Shown: positions 18,995-28,600 of the stretch, piece after piece
How the letters are laid out: each line of letters opens with the position of its first letter
Position numbering within the stretch: the first letter of the stretch is position 1
Assembly (NCBI RefSeq): GCF_018861865.1
Contig: NZ_JAHLDV010000001.1
Coordinates: 163,955 to 227,954, forward strand
Source: Clostridium frigoris
Lineage (GTDB): Bacteria; Bacillota; Clostridia; Clostridiales; Clostridiaceae
Length of the DNA: 64,000 bases
Direction of reading: 5' to 3'
Program-made: the position numbers and the translations under genes
Notes under the pieces: model-generated
Seen by the model: only the letters and a program-made list of their open reading frames with translations
What the model was told of the DNA's origin: nothing
The model's database searches: none

Positions 18995-19026
18995 TCACTC
19001 CTATTATTATATTATTGTTTGTTTTG

Positions 19027-19641
19027 TTATCTCGCACTTAATTTTATATTTAATTCCTTAATAACCTTCTTATTGCTCCCTAAAAGCTTTACTACCACCT
19101 CAGTTCCAGCCTTTTGAACTGGGAAAATTGTAGTTTTATTTTTTATTATACTCTCAACCTTTGATATAGCCGTATTACCCTTGAAATATTGATAATACTT
19201 ATAACTATTACTAACTTCACTTTTAGCTATTATAATTTCGGCAATAGAGCCAAAATTTGCAGCTTTAACATAAACTGTAACCACATCTTTACTACTTATA
19301 ACTTCTGATTCTTTAGGCACTGACTCTTTAGCCTTTTGAGCCTTAGCAGCTTCATCCTTTTTTTGCTGAACTGTTAGTGCCTTTTCATTACTCGTGGTAT
19401 TTGCATCGTCTACACTTGCTTCATTTTTCCCGGGTACTTCCACGCTAATTGAAGATTTTCCATTTGACTTTTTTACAGGATTTTTATTTAGCTGTCCTGT
19501 ATCTTTTGCACTTTTATTTTTAATAATAGCAGCATCTTTATCAATTTTTGATTTATGAAGTAAAACTACAAAAGATAATATCATTAATATAATTACAAGC
19601 AATAAAATTATTATATTGCGTTTTTTTTTGCTCACTTTCAT
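19027..19641 (-). CDS. membrane-anchored protein of unknown function, paralogous C-terminal domain
   Basis: 204 residues. A basic N-terminus and a membrane helix (about 10-28) are followed by a lysine/alanine/serine-rich linker (roughly 35-115, probably disordered), then a C-terminal domain of about 85 residues shared with the adjacent 131-residue protein. AAGGAGG precedes the ATG, and only 15 bases separate it from the SLAP gene. The layout (anchor, spacer, domain) suits a protein that displays its C-terminal domain outside the membrane near or in the wall. No family was recognised. Confidence 0.7.
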   Translation of the reverse strand: MKVSKKKRNIIILLLVIILMILSFVVLLHKSKIDKDAAIIKNKSAKDTGQLNKNPVKKSNGKSSISVEVPGKNEASVDDANTTSNEKALTVQQKKDEAAKAQKAKESVPKESEVISSKDVVTVYVKAANFGSIAEIIIAKSEVSNSYKYYQYFKGNTAISKVESIIKNKTTIFPVQKAGTEVVVKLLGSNKKVIKELNIKLSAR

Positions 19642-19656
19642 TTCTTATCCTCCTTG

Positions 19657-20499
19657 CTAGGTTCTGAAATATACTTTACAGTTATTTATATCAGCATCCT
19701 TCTTAACAATATACTCCTGTGTTATAGTAAAATCATAAATTTTTGCCTTGTGCGGATTTACATTTACATTTTCAATATCAAACACTCCACTAGCTACTAT
19801 TTCTCCATCCTCATCCTTAATTATTATTGGTAATGTTTCTAATTTTACAATAGTATCACACCCATTACGAATCAGAAAAACTATAGAAATAGAATTATCT
19901 AAACATCTTAGAGTTTTAAACACTTCAATATTAACATCTCCAGCTTTTATTAAAGGTAACTTATTTAAGAATTTTGTAAAAGTACCCTCTAACTCCTGAT
20001 GAACTTCACCTGGAAATCCTTCAAATTGAACCTTTACCGTATTTACTGTACTAACAGCTTTTCCAAACTGTATTTTCCAATCATCACTGGAAATAACATC
20101 AACAAGCATATTTATTTTATCAAAGTAAACCTTATATGGTCTTGCACAGAAAGGCTTTAATATACCAAACTCCTTCATATCCACAGTCTGCCTTGCAATT
20201 ATATCACCGTTATTATTTACAATAAGTAATGGTACTTTATGAAAATTAATCTGTTTAGATGATCCATTTCTTATATAAACGCTAACTTCAATTTTATCTT
20301 CCATATCAAAGGTGTATATACCATTAATAGATACTTGTCCATCTTCAAGTGGTGGTAATTCATTTAACTCTTCTATTATAAATTCTTTTTGAAAATCTGA
20401 CATAACTCCTTTGTCATATTCATTAAGATCAAGTTCTATCTTTACCGCCTCTTTTTCTAATACATTATTGCTTCTCATTAAATTATCATTACTTGTCAT
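19657..20499 (-). CDS. SLAP-domain protein (two SLAP repeats)
   Basis: 280 residues without signal peptide. Two copies of a SLAP-like domain are visible. The first (about 45-150) reads ELNELPPLEDGQVSINGIY, VSVYIRNGSSKQINFHKVPL and LKPFCARPYKVYFD. The second (about 170-275) reads LNKLPLIKAGDVNIEVF, IVFLIRNGC and KLETLPIIIKDEDGEIVASGVFD. SLAP repeats are known from S-layer-associated proteins of Firmicutes that use the accessory Sec pathway. With no signal peptide it may act inside the cell or be exported by an unusual route. TAGGAGG precedes the ATG. It is the first gene of the group down to 18599. Confidence 0.75.
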   Translation of the reverse strand: MTSNDNLMRSNNVLEKEAVKIELDLNEYDKGVMSDFQKEFIIEELNELPPLEDGQVSINGIYTFDMEDKIEVSVYIRNGSSKQINFHKVPLLIVNNNGDIIARQTVDMKEFGILKPFCARPYKVYFDKINMLVDVISSDDWKIQFGKAVSTVNTVKVQFEGFPGEVHQELEGTFTKFLNKLPLIKAGDVNIEVFKTLRCLDNSISIVFLIRNGCDTIVKLETLPIIIKDEDGEIVASGVFDIENVNVNPHKAKIYDFTITQEYIVKKDADINNCKVYFRT

Positions 20500-20601
20500 C
20501 CAAAATTCCTCCTAATAGGTTCTGCTCTTATTCTTTATACATATCCACTTTAAATTACGTTGAATCTAACAAATAGTTGCACTTCATTTTCAAATAGCAT
20601 A

Positions 20602-21567
20602 CTAAATTGTAGTCTTATTTCTTCCTGTGTTTTTGCTTTTAAATAAATTATTATCCGCAATTTGTATTACATCTTGAATATCACGTGCTTCATCAGTGTT
20701 AACAGCTACCCCTATACTTATAGTAAATTTAATTTTAACCTCATCTGACACCACAACAAAACTTTCTATTAATTTTCTAATCGCATCCGCTTTAATAAAA
20801 GATAATGTTTTTGAAGACACTCCATGTAAATATACTACAAATTCTTCCCCACCATATCTACATACTATATCATCCTTGCGTGTACTGGTAAGTAGAAGCT
20901 TTCCAAATGTCTTTAATACCACATCTCCAGCATCATGACCATATTTGTCATTTATAAGCTTAAATTCGTCTATGTCAAACATTAAAATACAATAATTTTT
21001 TTCATAAATACGTCTGGCTTTTATAAGTTCATAAAAAGATCTCCTATTACAACAGCCAGTTAGTAAATCTGTATTTGCTTGTAATAACATTTTTTCATTT
21101 AGCGACCTATTGTCTAGTATAAGTAATACTTGAGCGCAAATAAGCTTTAGAAATTGTTTTGTATACCCCGGAGTAGTACTACCATTAGCCGTTCGTACTT
21201 CTATAGCACCAATAATTTCACTGTTTTTAGTTATATACTCAAGTATACTATTTTCTACTACACTTAAAGTATCTAATTCACAACCTATTTTATAATTACT
21301 TGAAGCCATTACTATTAGCTTTCTGTTTACAGTTATCGCTATTGTACAATAAGAAACGCCTAGTACGCCTACTATCATGTCACTTAATATTTCATACAAA
21401 TCTTTTGATAACTGAAAGTCATTTAAATATTTGTACATATCAAGTATGGAGTTTAACATCGCTACTTGTTTTTCATAATCATTAATTATACTAATATACT
21501 TAATTGTCTGTGCCTCCATCAATTCTTGGTATTTATTATATTCTATATTAATATCTATATTTTCCAC
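20602..21567 (-). CDS. diguanylate cyclase with GAF-like sensory domain
   Basis: About 321 residues. A coiled segment and GAF-like domain (about 45-160) are followed by a GGDEF domain. The active-site motif is GGEEF (239-243), competent for cyclic-di-GMP synthesis. RKDD nine residues upstream is a proper RxxD inhibitory site, so product feedback is expected. No membrane segments are present. GAGGTG six bases before GTG 21567 supports this start. The frame extends three codons further. It stands alone between surface-protein genes, and cyclic-di-GMP could control them, which is inference. Confidence 0.9.
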   Translation of the reverse strand: MENIDINIEYNKYQELMEAQTIKYISIINDYEKQVAMLNSILDMYKYLNDFQLSKDLYEILSDMIVGVLGVSYCTIAITVNRKLIVMASSNYKIGCELDTLSVVENSILEYITKNSEIIGAIEVRTANGSTTPGYTKQFLKLICAQVLLILDNRSLNEKMLLQANTDLLTGCCNRRSFYELIKARRIYEKNYCILMFDIDEFKLINDKYGHDAGDVVLKTFGKLLLTSTRKDDIVCRYGGEEFVVYLHGVSSKTLSFIKADAIRKLIESFVVVSDEVKIKFTISIGVAVNTDEARDIQDVIQIADNNLFKSKNTGRNKTTI

Positions 21568-21717
21568 TCTCAACACCTCATAAAAATAATTTAACCTTGT
21601 ATATCAATAATTATTTACAAAAATATTCCCACCTCTACCTTATTATAGTTAATCTAAGTAGTATTATAGACCTTATTTTTCTATAATTGTTGCTCCTATT
21701 AAATTAATTATAAAATT

Positions 21718-21757
21718 AAAGCAGAAAAATTCCATCTTATGGAATTTTTCCTGCTTT
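21718..21757 (-). terminator. terminator for the SLH-domain gene
   Basis: AAAGCAG plus AAAAATTCC pair with GGAATTTTT and CTGCTTT with one bulged C. It lies 75 bases beyond the minus-strand stop at 21832. Confidence 0.7.
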
Positions 21758-21831
21758 ATTATTTATGAAAATTTTATCGTTGGTATATTTAAATCAATTT
21801 TAAGGGTTTATTCAATATTGGTGCTAAATAG

Positions 21832-24027
21832 CTAATATATATCAACTATGTTTCCATCTTGTCCTATATTTACTTTAATAAAACCACCAGTATAATATTT
21901 ATCAAGTTTTGTTTTATCAAAATACTTGCTAAAACCATAGGCTTTGCCGTTTATTGTTATACTACTTGCATTGATTTTATTTGGTCCAAAAGATGTAATA
22001 TCACCAAATGCACTGTCATCACTAGAATAAATATAACGGTTTTTGTTCCAAATATCTGATACAAAATAAACTACATCATTATAATTTACACTATTTATAT
22101 TCTGTGTGTACATTTCATTACTATAAACAAATGAATATTCACTGTCTTCCATTTCCTTTAAAAATGTCGAATCACCACTTCTATAAACTTTAGGTATACT
22201 AAAGACTGGATCAATTATAACAGCATATTCATATCCAGTATTGGCACTGTTTTTAGATAACATTATTGAAGAATAAAGATTGATGTCATTAACTGCAATA
22301 TTATAATTAACCTTTTCTCCATTATGGTAATAAACAGTAGCCTTAGGTAAATTCATACTACTAGTTACATCTTTATCATTTTCCCATTTCATGTCTGTTC
22401 CTGTTTTCTCAGTAACAGCATAATTTACTGTAGTATTTTCTTTTTCATCAACCTTTGTAACTACAGTATCGTCAACATATAATTTATACTTTGCACCGAC
22501 CTCAGGAGAAGTTATCCCACTAAGACATGTTAAAGTACCTTTATCAGTAAGAATCTCATTGTCTGATAAATCATCATCTGTAGCAGATGTCCCAAGTATT
22601 ATATATTCAGATAACTTTCCAGTCCTGTTTTCTATATCTTTTATATCCACTACCTTATCATCTTTATCTAGTATTATCTGTACTAAATCTCCCTCTTTAA
22701 AAAATTCAAGTTTAGAAATATCCATATCATCACTATAACTATAATTTGCTTTATCTATTTGAATATCATATAAACTATTTGAATCAGCAGGAATATCTGT
22801 AATATAGCCATCAACATAATTTGAAGCTACAAGTATATATCTATTGTTACCATTTAAATCTGTAATACTGTAAACTACATCCGTATCTTTTATATCACTT
22901 TTTAAAATAACCTGACCATTTTCTATAATCTTTGTATTATCATCAAACACTATATTTCCTAGTGTATCTGAATTCTTATCAATATTTGATGCAAGCTCCG
23001 GATCACTATATATTGGATCTGTTATAACAGCATAACTTTCATCTACATTACTATCATTATCAAATGTTATAGTTGAATTAGCTTTTAAAAGACCACTTAC
23101 ACTATCATAATTTTCTTTTACACCATGGTAATAATAAGTATTGCTAGATGGAAGTGTCATACTTTTTGCCACTCCACTTTGCTCATAGTTAACAACATTA
23201 CCTACTATAGTGTCTACAGTAATACTAACTGTAGAGCTTACTATGCCATAAATCTTTGTAACTTGTCCGTCTTCTATTTTGACTCTATACTTTGGTCCAA
23301 CCTGAATCTTTTTCTTATTACTAGCTGAAATTGTCATAATACCCTTATCTGTAAGAACTTCATTATCCGCTAAATTATCATAAGACTCTGAATTATCTTC
23401 TATAATACAATCGGTATATAAATTACTCGCCTGTGAAAAATTTTCTTTAATAGCACTACTGCTTTTCACCTGAGTAGCAAGAAGCCTATCAAACATTACA
23501 GCTGCTTGACTCATAGAAACCGTCTCCGTAGTTCTTAACCCCATCTTATCAGTCAAATCTAAATCCGCCGCTTTTTTTATATAATTAATAGGGAAACTTC
23601 CTGTTAAATCAGCTTTAGAATAACCTAAAAGGAGTACCATATTAACACAAATATCTTGATAAGTTATACTCTTTGACGGATGAAAATAGCCATCATTTGT
23701 GCCATATAAAAGTCCTGCTCCAACAACAGCATTAACATACCCACTTAAAACACTATTCTTAACTACATCCGGAAATATAGTTTTCCCGCGAAGACTAGCT
23801 GCACTATCCCCTAACCCATCAGCTATAGCCATAGCTTTAACCAATTCAGCATTCGTCATTTTTTTATTAACATTAGTAACCGAACTATCTATAATACCAA
23901 GCTGCTTCATCCTTGTAACAGAAGTTTTATAATCTAAAGTACTCGCAAAAGTTAAAGCAGGAACCATAACATTTATTAACATTGAAAATATTAATACAAT
24001 ACCCAATAACGGTTTTTTAATTTTCAT
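21832..24027 (-). CDS. S-layer homology (SLH) domain surface protein with an internal duplication
   Basis: 731 residues. A signal peptide (1-29, ending TFAS) is followed by an SLH region (about 32-190), for example FPDVVKNSVLSGYVNAVVGAGLLYGTNDGYF written here in parts: FPDV, GYVNAVVGAGLLYG, DGYFHPSKSITYQD. This region should bind secondary cell-wall polymer. The remaining 540 residues are two tandem copies of a ~240-residue unit (about 195-465 and 470-731) sharing DNEVLTDKG/DNEILTDKG, YYHG/YYHN, YAVITDP/YAVIIDP, NRYI and a closing VVDIK/IVDIY. No enzymatic motif was seen. It is most likely a structural or adhesive surface protein. Confidence 0.85.
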   Translation of the reverse strand: MKIKKPLLGIVLIFSMLINVMVPALTFASTLDYKTSVTRMKQLGIIDSSVTNVNKKMTNAELVKAMAIADGLGDSAASLRGKTIFPDVVKNSVLSGYVNAVVGAGLLYGTNDGYFHPSKSITYQDICVNMVLLLGYSKADLTGSFPINYIKKAADLDLTDKMGLRTTETVSMSQAAVMFDRLLATQVKSSSAIKENFSQASNLYTDCIIEDNSESYDNLADNEVLTDKGIMTISASNKKKIQVGPKYRVKIEDGQVTKIYGIVSSTVSITVDTIVGNVVNYEQSGVAKSMTLPSSNTYYYHGVKENYDSVSGLLKANSTITFDNDSNVDESYAVITDPIYSDPELASNIDKNSDTLGNIVFDDNTKIIENGQVILKSDIKDTDVVYSITDLNGNNRYILVASNYVDGYITDIPADSNSLYDIQIDKANYSYSDDMDISKLEFFKEGDLVQIILDKDDKVVDIKDIENRTGKLSEYIILGTSATDDDLSDNEILTDKGTLTCLSGITSPEVGAKYKLYVDDTVVTKVDEKENTTVNYAVTEKTGTDMKWENDKDVTSSMNLPKATVYYHNGEKVNYNIAVNDINLYSSIMLSKNSANTGYEYAVIIDPVFSIPKVYRSGDSTFLKEMEDSEYSFVYSNEMYTQNINSVNYNDVVYFVSDIWNKNRYIYSSDDSAFGDITSFGPNKINASSITINGKAYGFSKYFDKTKLDKYYTGGFIKVNIGQDGNIVDIY

Positions 24028-24126
24028 TTTTACACCATCCTTTTTATTTATTATTTTTTAGTATCTTTAAGTAAACTAAGTTTAGAATTACTCAGCAAAG
24101 CGAATTGCATTTGTAGTAATATACAT

Positions 24127-25374
24127 TTATTTAATGATATTAACTTTCTGCCCTTCATTTAAGAAGCTTTGCCCTTCAGTTATTACAGATTCTCCAAGCT
24201 TTATACCACTTACAATTTCGGTTTGCGTAGTATTTGCTATTCCCACAACTACTTGTTTCTTTTTTAATCTATTAGCCACAATTACATATACATATTGAAC
24301 ACTATTTTCTGTAAATATTGCTCCATTTGGTACAACTGGAATATCTTTTTTTATCACATCTGGAAACTCAGCTCTTACTATCATTCCTGGTTTTAATTTG
24401 TTATCACCATTCACTATTTTAAGTTTTACTGTATACAATTGTGTTTTGGCATCCGCAGAAGGACTTATAGTGTCTACTATTCCTTGTATAGCCTTATTAT
24501 TCATAGATGATATTTGTACATGTATTTTCTGATTTACTTTTACCTTTATAACATCCTTATCTGTCATATCTACTTCAGCTCGGAGACTACTTGCATCAAT
24601 TATGGTAAATGCACTAACTGCACTTGATACCAACTCCCCCACTTCAACATTTCGCTCAGATATAACTCCATTTATAGGTGATGTAATAGAAGCATTATCT
24701 ATTTGTATTTGTGCTAAATCAAGCGATGCGTTGGCCTGCTGAACTTGGCCTTGCGCTGCTGCATCCGTTTGTGGTCCTGTTTTTGATTTTAGGAGTGATA
24801 AAGAATCACTTGCTGCGTTTTCTTGGAGCTTCGCACTATCCATCTTTGATTTTGCAGCATCAAGTTCGCTTTTGGCAGAGTCTCCTATATTATATTGCTG
24901 ATGAATTGTATTATAATTATTTTTCGTATCATTATATGTTGTTTTTGCGATAGCTAATGTTGAATTTGCAGATATTAACTGCTGCTCGTAACCCGAACCA
25001 CTAGTTTTATCAAGATTTGCATTAGCAGTGGTAAGAGCCGCTTTTGCTACATTATATTGCGCAGTAAGTTCCAATTTATCAAGAGTAAATAAAACATCTC
25101 CCTTTTTTACTACTTCACCAACATCAACACTTACATTATCAACTTTTCCAGCTATTTTAGATGTAACCACAGTTTGACTAGAGGTTACTAACTTACTTCC
25201 ATATTTTGAAGTTGTTGTTATTGAAGCTACACTAACTGGAGTCGCCTTAACATTTTTTGAAATATCCTTCGAAAGGACACTTACCTCTTTATTTCCACAC
25301 CCAACTCCAATTAAAGTTATACTAAGGGTTAGACTTATTAATAAAATTCCTTTAATGCCTTTAAGTTTCATCAT
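24127..25374 (-). CDS. RND efflux periplasmic-adaptor-type subunit (HlyD/MFP family lipoprotein)
   Basis: 415 residues. The lipoprotein signal ends LIGVGC. The lipoyl/barrel-sandwich halves flank a long alpha-helical hairpin rich in alanine and glutamine (about 95-215), followed by the beta-barrel (SITSPINGVISERNVEVGELV) and a membrane-proximal domain. It links to the RND pump encoded immediately upstream: its ATG overlaps the pump stop codon (ATGA), so the two are translationally coupled. In a Gram-positive cell there is no outer-membrane partner. The hairpin may reach into the wall. The exported compound is unknown. Confidence 0.9.
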   Translation of the reverse strand: MMKLKGIKGILLISLTLSITLIGVGCGNKEVSVLSKDISKNVKATPVSVASITTTSKYGSKLVTSSQTVVTSKIAGKVDNVSVDVGEVVKKGDVLFTLDKLELTAQYNVAKAALTTANANLDKTSGSGYEQQLISANSTLAIAKTTYNDTKNNYNTIHQQYNIGDSAKSELDAAKSKMDSAKLQENAASDSLSLLKSKTGPQTDAAAQGQVQQANASLDLAQIQIDNASITSPINGVISERNVEVGELVSSAVSAFTIIDASSLRAEVDMTDKDVIKVKVNQKIHVQISSMNNKAIQGIVDTISPSADAKTQLYTVKLKIVNGDNKLKPGMIVRAEFPDVIKKDIPVVPNGAIFTENSVQYVYVIVANRLKKKQVVVGIANTTQTEIVSGIKLGESVITEGQSFLNEGQKVNIIK

Positions 25375-28300
25375 AATGTAATCTCCTTATCTATTTTACT
25401 AGATCTTTTTTTCTTTTTGTCAAAGAACCCTTTCATATCATCAATTAGAGTGTATACCACTGGAATTATTATTGGTGAAATAAGTGTAGATGCAATCATT
25501 CCTCCAATTATTGCAACGGACATTCCTACCCTATACTCACTACCTTCAGCAGTAGCAAGTGCTGAAGGTAGCATTCCCACTATCATAGTTATTGTAGTCA
25601 TTACGATAGGTCTTAGCCTTGTTGATCCAGACTCTACCAATGCTTCTCTTAGAGGCATCCCTGTTTTCATAAGAGTTAGCGTATAATCTATTAATAATGT
25701 TCCATTCTTAGCGCAAAGACCATCCAGCATTATTAATCCAATCATTGAAATAATATTTAAACTGTTTCCTGTAATAGCAAGTGCTATAAATGCGCCAATT
25801 AATGCACAAGGTAGTGATAACATTCTTAAAGCTGGTGTTAAGAATGATTCATATAAAACAACCAATATCATATATACAAGTACAATGGATGCAATTACAG
25901 CTTGAATAAGTGATTTAAATGAATCTGCCATGCTCTTTTGATCCCCACCATAACTTAGCTCGTATCCATCTGGAATTGTAATTTTACTTATTTTTTCTTT
26001 AATTTCAGTAGTAATATCACCAAGGGATCTTCCCTGATTATTAGCATATATGGTAACCATTTCGTCACGGTTCTTTCTTAATATCTGTTGTGGAGTATCT
26101 GACATATAAACCTTTGCTAACTGATCAATTGGAATCTGCTCACCAGCCTGATTAGCTACTTTTATTGTGGATATATCCGATTTTGTAACAATTTGACCTT
26201 TATCAAGTTTTACGATAACATCATACTCTTCATTATTTTGCCTAAATGCTCCACCAGACACTCCTTGCTCCGTAGTGGCTTTAAGAGCACTTGCTATATC
26301 GCTTGGCTTAATTCCATATTGCTCTGCAGCAATTTTGTCGATTTTAACAGCTATTTGACTCTCATTTGCTTGGGTACTGTTACTTATATCTGTAGTTCCA
26401 GAGACCGATTGTACTGAGCTTTGAACCTCACTCCCTAATTGTTTTAAAACATCTAAATTAGGTCCAGTTACACTTATTGCTATAGGCTTGCTACTACCCG
26501 AAGCACTAGCTTCCCCTATAGATATATCAACTCCAGTAAGAGTTTTACTCCATTCACGTGTCTCAGCCGCAATCTGATCTTGACTTTTTTCTCTTTGTTT
26601 TTTAGGGTATAAGTTAACATTAATTTGCGCCGAAGCCTCTTTACCATTAATACCAACAATAGTAAAGTAATTGTCAACTTCTTTTATACCTTTTAAATGA
26701 GCTTCTACCTCTTTAACCTTTATATCTGTAAGTTTAACGTCACTACTTGGTGATAATGACAAATTAATTATGAAATTACTTTGATCTGTTTTAGGCGTAA
26801 GTTCAGTAGTAATTAATTTAAGTGGAATTAGTAAAACACTAATTATCATTAATAACATTACCACGGCTACCGTCTGCCATCTATGCTCTAGAGAAAACAG
26901 GAGGAACTTTTTATAAAAATCATTAAATTTTTCAAATAGCCCTTTTCTCTTTGGCTTCATATTCTTATTATCGTAATCATTATTCTTTTCCTTTAGTAAT
27001 TTTGAGGCAAGCATCGGCGTAACTGTAAATGAAACAATTAAGGAAAATAAAGCAGCAAAAACTACTGTAAGTCCAAACTGTTTAAAAAATTGCCCGATCA
27101 TACCTGACATAAATGCTATTGGTCCAAATACAACTATGTCGCATAAAGTTATGGAAATAGCCGCCATGGCAATTTCTTCTCGTCCATCTATAACCGATCT
27201 AAAAACTGTTTTTCCCATGGCCACGTGCCTTTGAATATTTTCAAGAACTACTATAGAGTCATCTACAAGAATACCTATGGATAAGGATAACGCAAGTAGT
27301 GACAGCATATTAAGAGTAAAGTGGAAAACATACATCATAAAAAATGTTGCAATAAGAGATGTTGGTATAGCAACAAGTATTATTAAAGAAGCTTTTATGC
27401 TTCTAAGGAAAAGAAACATTACTAAAATTGTTGAAATTATACCCTCAATAAGACCAAATTTGACTTCTTTAAGTGAGGAATTTATAAAACTTGATGAATC
27501 AGATGTTATCGCAACGTTTATTCCAGTTGGAAGAGTTTCTTTCAAAACATCTAGCTGCTTTTGTACAGCTTTAGCAGTTACAACTATATTTGCATCACTT
27601 TGTTTTTGAACAAATATACCTATAGAATTTTTTCCATTTAATCTTACAAGTTCAGTTGCCTCTGGATACTCTAGTTTTACATCTGCAATTTCACTAAGTT
27701 TTATAGATCCCCCCTTCGACATTGGAATTTGAAGATTTTCTACATCTTTTATGTTTTCAAATTGGCCAAGTACTTTTATTGTTTCTTTAGAATTTTCTTG
27801 TTTAAATTGACCTGCTGGTATATTTAAATTATCGCTTTGAAGTTTAGAAGTTATGGTATTAACAGCTATGCCATACTGATCTAAAAGCGTTTTATTTACT
27901 TTAATAATTAATTGTTTTTTAATAGCACCCTCGAGAGATACATTACCCACACCCTCAGTTTTCTCGAGTGACTTTTGTATTTTATCTGCACTGTCATACA
28001 ATTTACTGTAAGGAAGTGAACTTGAAACAGAAAGCATCATTATAGGCATTGCATTAACATCTAGCTTTTTTATTACAGGTTTTGTTGCATCTGTAGGAAG
28101 TTTATTTGATATATCGCCAAGTGCCTGTTGAACATCTAAAAATGCAGTGTTCATATCATTTCCCATTTTAAATATAATGGTAGTATAACCATATCCTTCA
28201 GAAGACCCTGAACTTATAGTATCAATACCGCTTATACCTGAAATTGCATCCTCTACTGGTTTAACTACATCAGTCTCTATTTCCGCTGTACCAGCACCTG

Positions 28301-28454
28301 GGTATGTAGTTGTTATTGTTATTACAGGAACATCAATTGCAGGTAATAAATCTGCACCGAGACTTGAATATCCCATTACCCCAAGGCCAACCGTGAGCAA
28401 AACTACCATAAGAACGGCAAGTGGCTTTTTCACGCAAAGCTCTGTAATTTTCAT
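25371..28454 (-). CDS. RND-family multidrug efflux transporter (AcrB/SwrC type)
   Basis: 1027 residues with the full RND plan: an N-terminal helix (KKPLAVLMVVLLTVGLG), a large external loop, helices 2-6 (including SIGILVDDSIVVLENIQRH, with the helix-4 acidic pair), a second large loop and helices 7-12. It is a proton-driven exporter of the HAE-1 subfamily, similar in kind to Bacillus SwrC. The order pump then adaptor is the reverse of most Gram-negative operons. No neighbouring regulator was found. Confidence 0.92.
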   Translation of the reverse strand: MKITELCVKKPLAVLMVVLLTVGLGVMGYSSLGADLLPAIDVPVITITTTYPGAGTAEIETDVVKPVEDAISGISGIDTISSGSSEGYGYTTIIFKMGNDMNTAFLDVQQALGDISNKLPTDATKPVIKKLDVNAMPIMMLSVSSSLPYSKLYDSADKIQKSLEKTEGVGNVSLEGAIKKQLIIKVNKTLLDQYGIAVNTITSKLQSDNLNIPAGQFKQENSKETIKVLGQFENIKDVENLQIPMSKGGSIKLSEIADVKLEYPEATELVRLNGKNSIGIFVQKQSDANIVVTAKAVQKQLDVLKETLPTGINVAITSDSSSFINSSLKEVKFGLIEGIISTILVMFLFLRSIKASLIILVAIPTSLIATFFMMYVFHFTLNMLSLLALSLSIGILVDDSIVVLENIQRHVAMGKTVFRSVIDGREEIAMAAISITLCDIVVFGPIAFMSGMIGQFFKQFGLTVVFAALFSLIVSFTVTPMLASKLLKEKNNDYDNKNMKPKRKGLFEKFNDFYKKFLLFSLEHRWQTVAVVMLLMIISVLLIPLKLITTELTPKTDQSNFIINLSLSPSSDVKLTDIKVKEVEAHLKGIKEVDNYFTIVGINGKEASAQINVNLYPKKQREKSQDQIAAETREWSKTLTGVDISIGEASASGSSKPIAISVTGPNLDVLKQLGSEVQSSVQSVSGTTDISNSTQANESQIAVKIDKIAAEQYGIKPSDIASALKATTEQGVSGGAFRQNNEEYDVIVKLDKGQIVTKSDISTIKVANQAGEQIPIDQLAKVYMSDTPQQILRKNRDEMVTIYANNQGRSLGDITTEIKEKISKITIPDGYELSYGGDQKSMADSFKSLIQAVIASIVLVYMILVVLYESFLTPALRMLSLPCALIGAFIALAITGNSLNIISMIGLIMLDGLCAKNGTLLIDYTLTLMKTGMPLREALVESGSTRLRPIVMTTITMIVGMLPSALATAEGSEYRVGMSVAIIGGMIASTLISPIIIPVVYTLIDDMKGFFDKKKKRSSKIDKEITL

Positions 28455-28555
28455 TCGTAAATCCCCCTCTAAACTAAAATCAAAATTTTTTATCCCTTTG
28501 TTTTTCCATAGTTATTATAGCATATAATGTAAAATTTGTTTATATATAATAAATA

Positions 28556-28578
28556 AGGAAACCTTTATAAGGTTTCCT
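28556..28578 (-). terminator. terminator for the secreted protease gene
   Basis: AGGAAACCTT, loop TAT, AAGGTTTCCT, followed on the minus strand by a T-rich run. It lies 22 bases beyond the stop at 28601. Confidence 0.75.
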
Positions 28579-28600
28579 CTAGCATTTACTATTTCATCCC

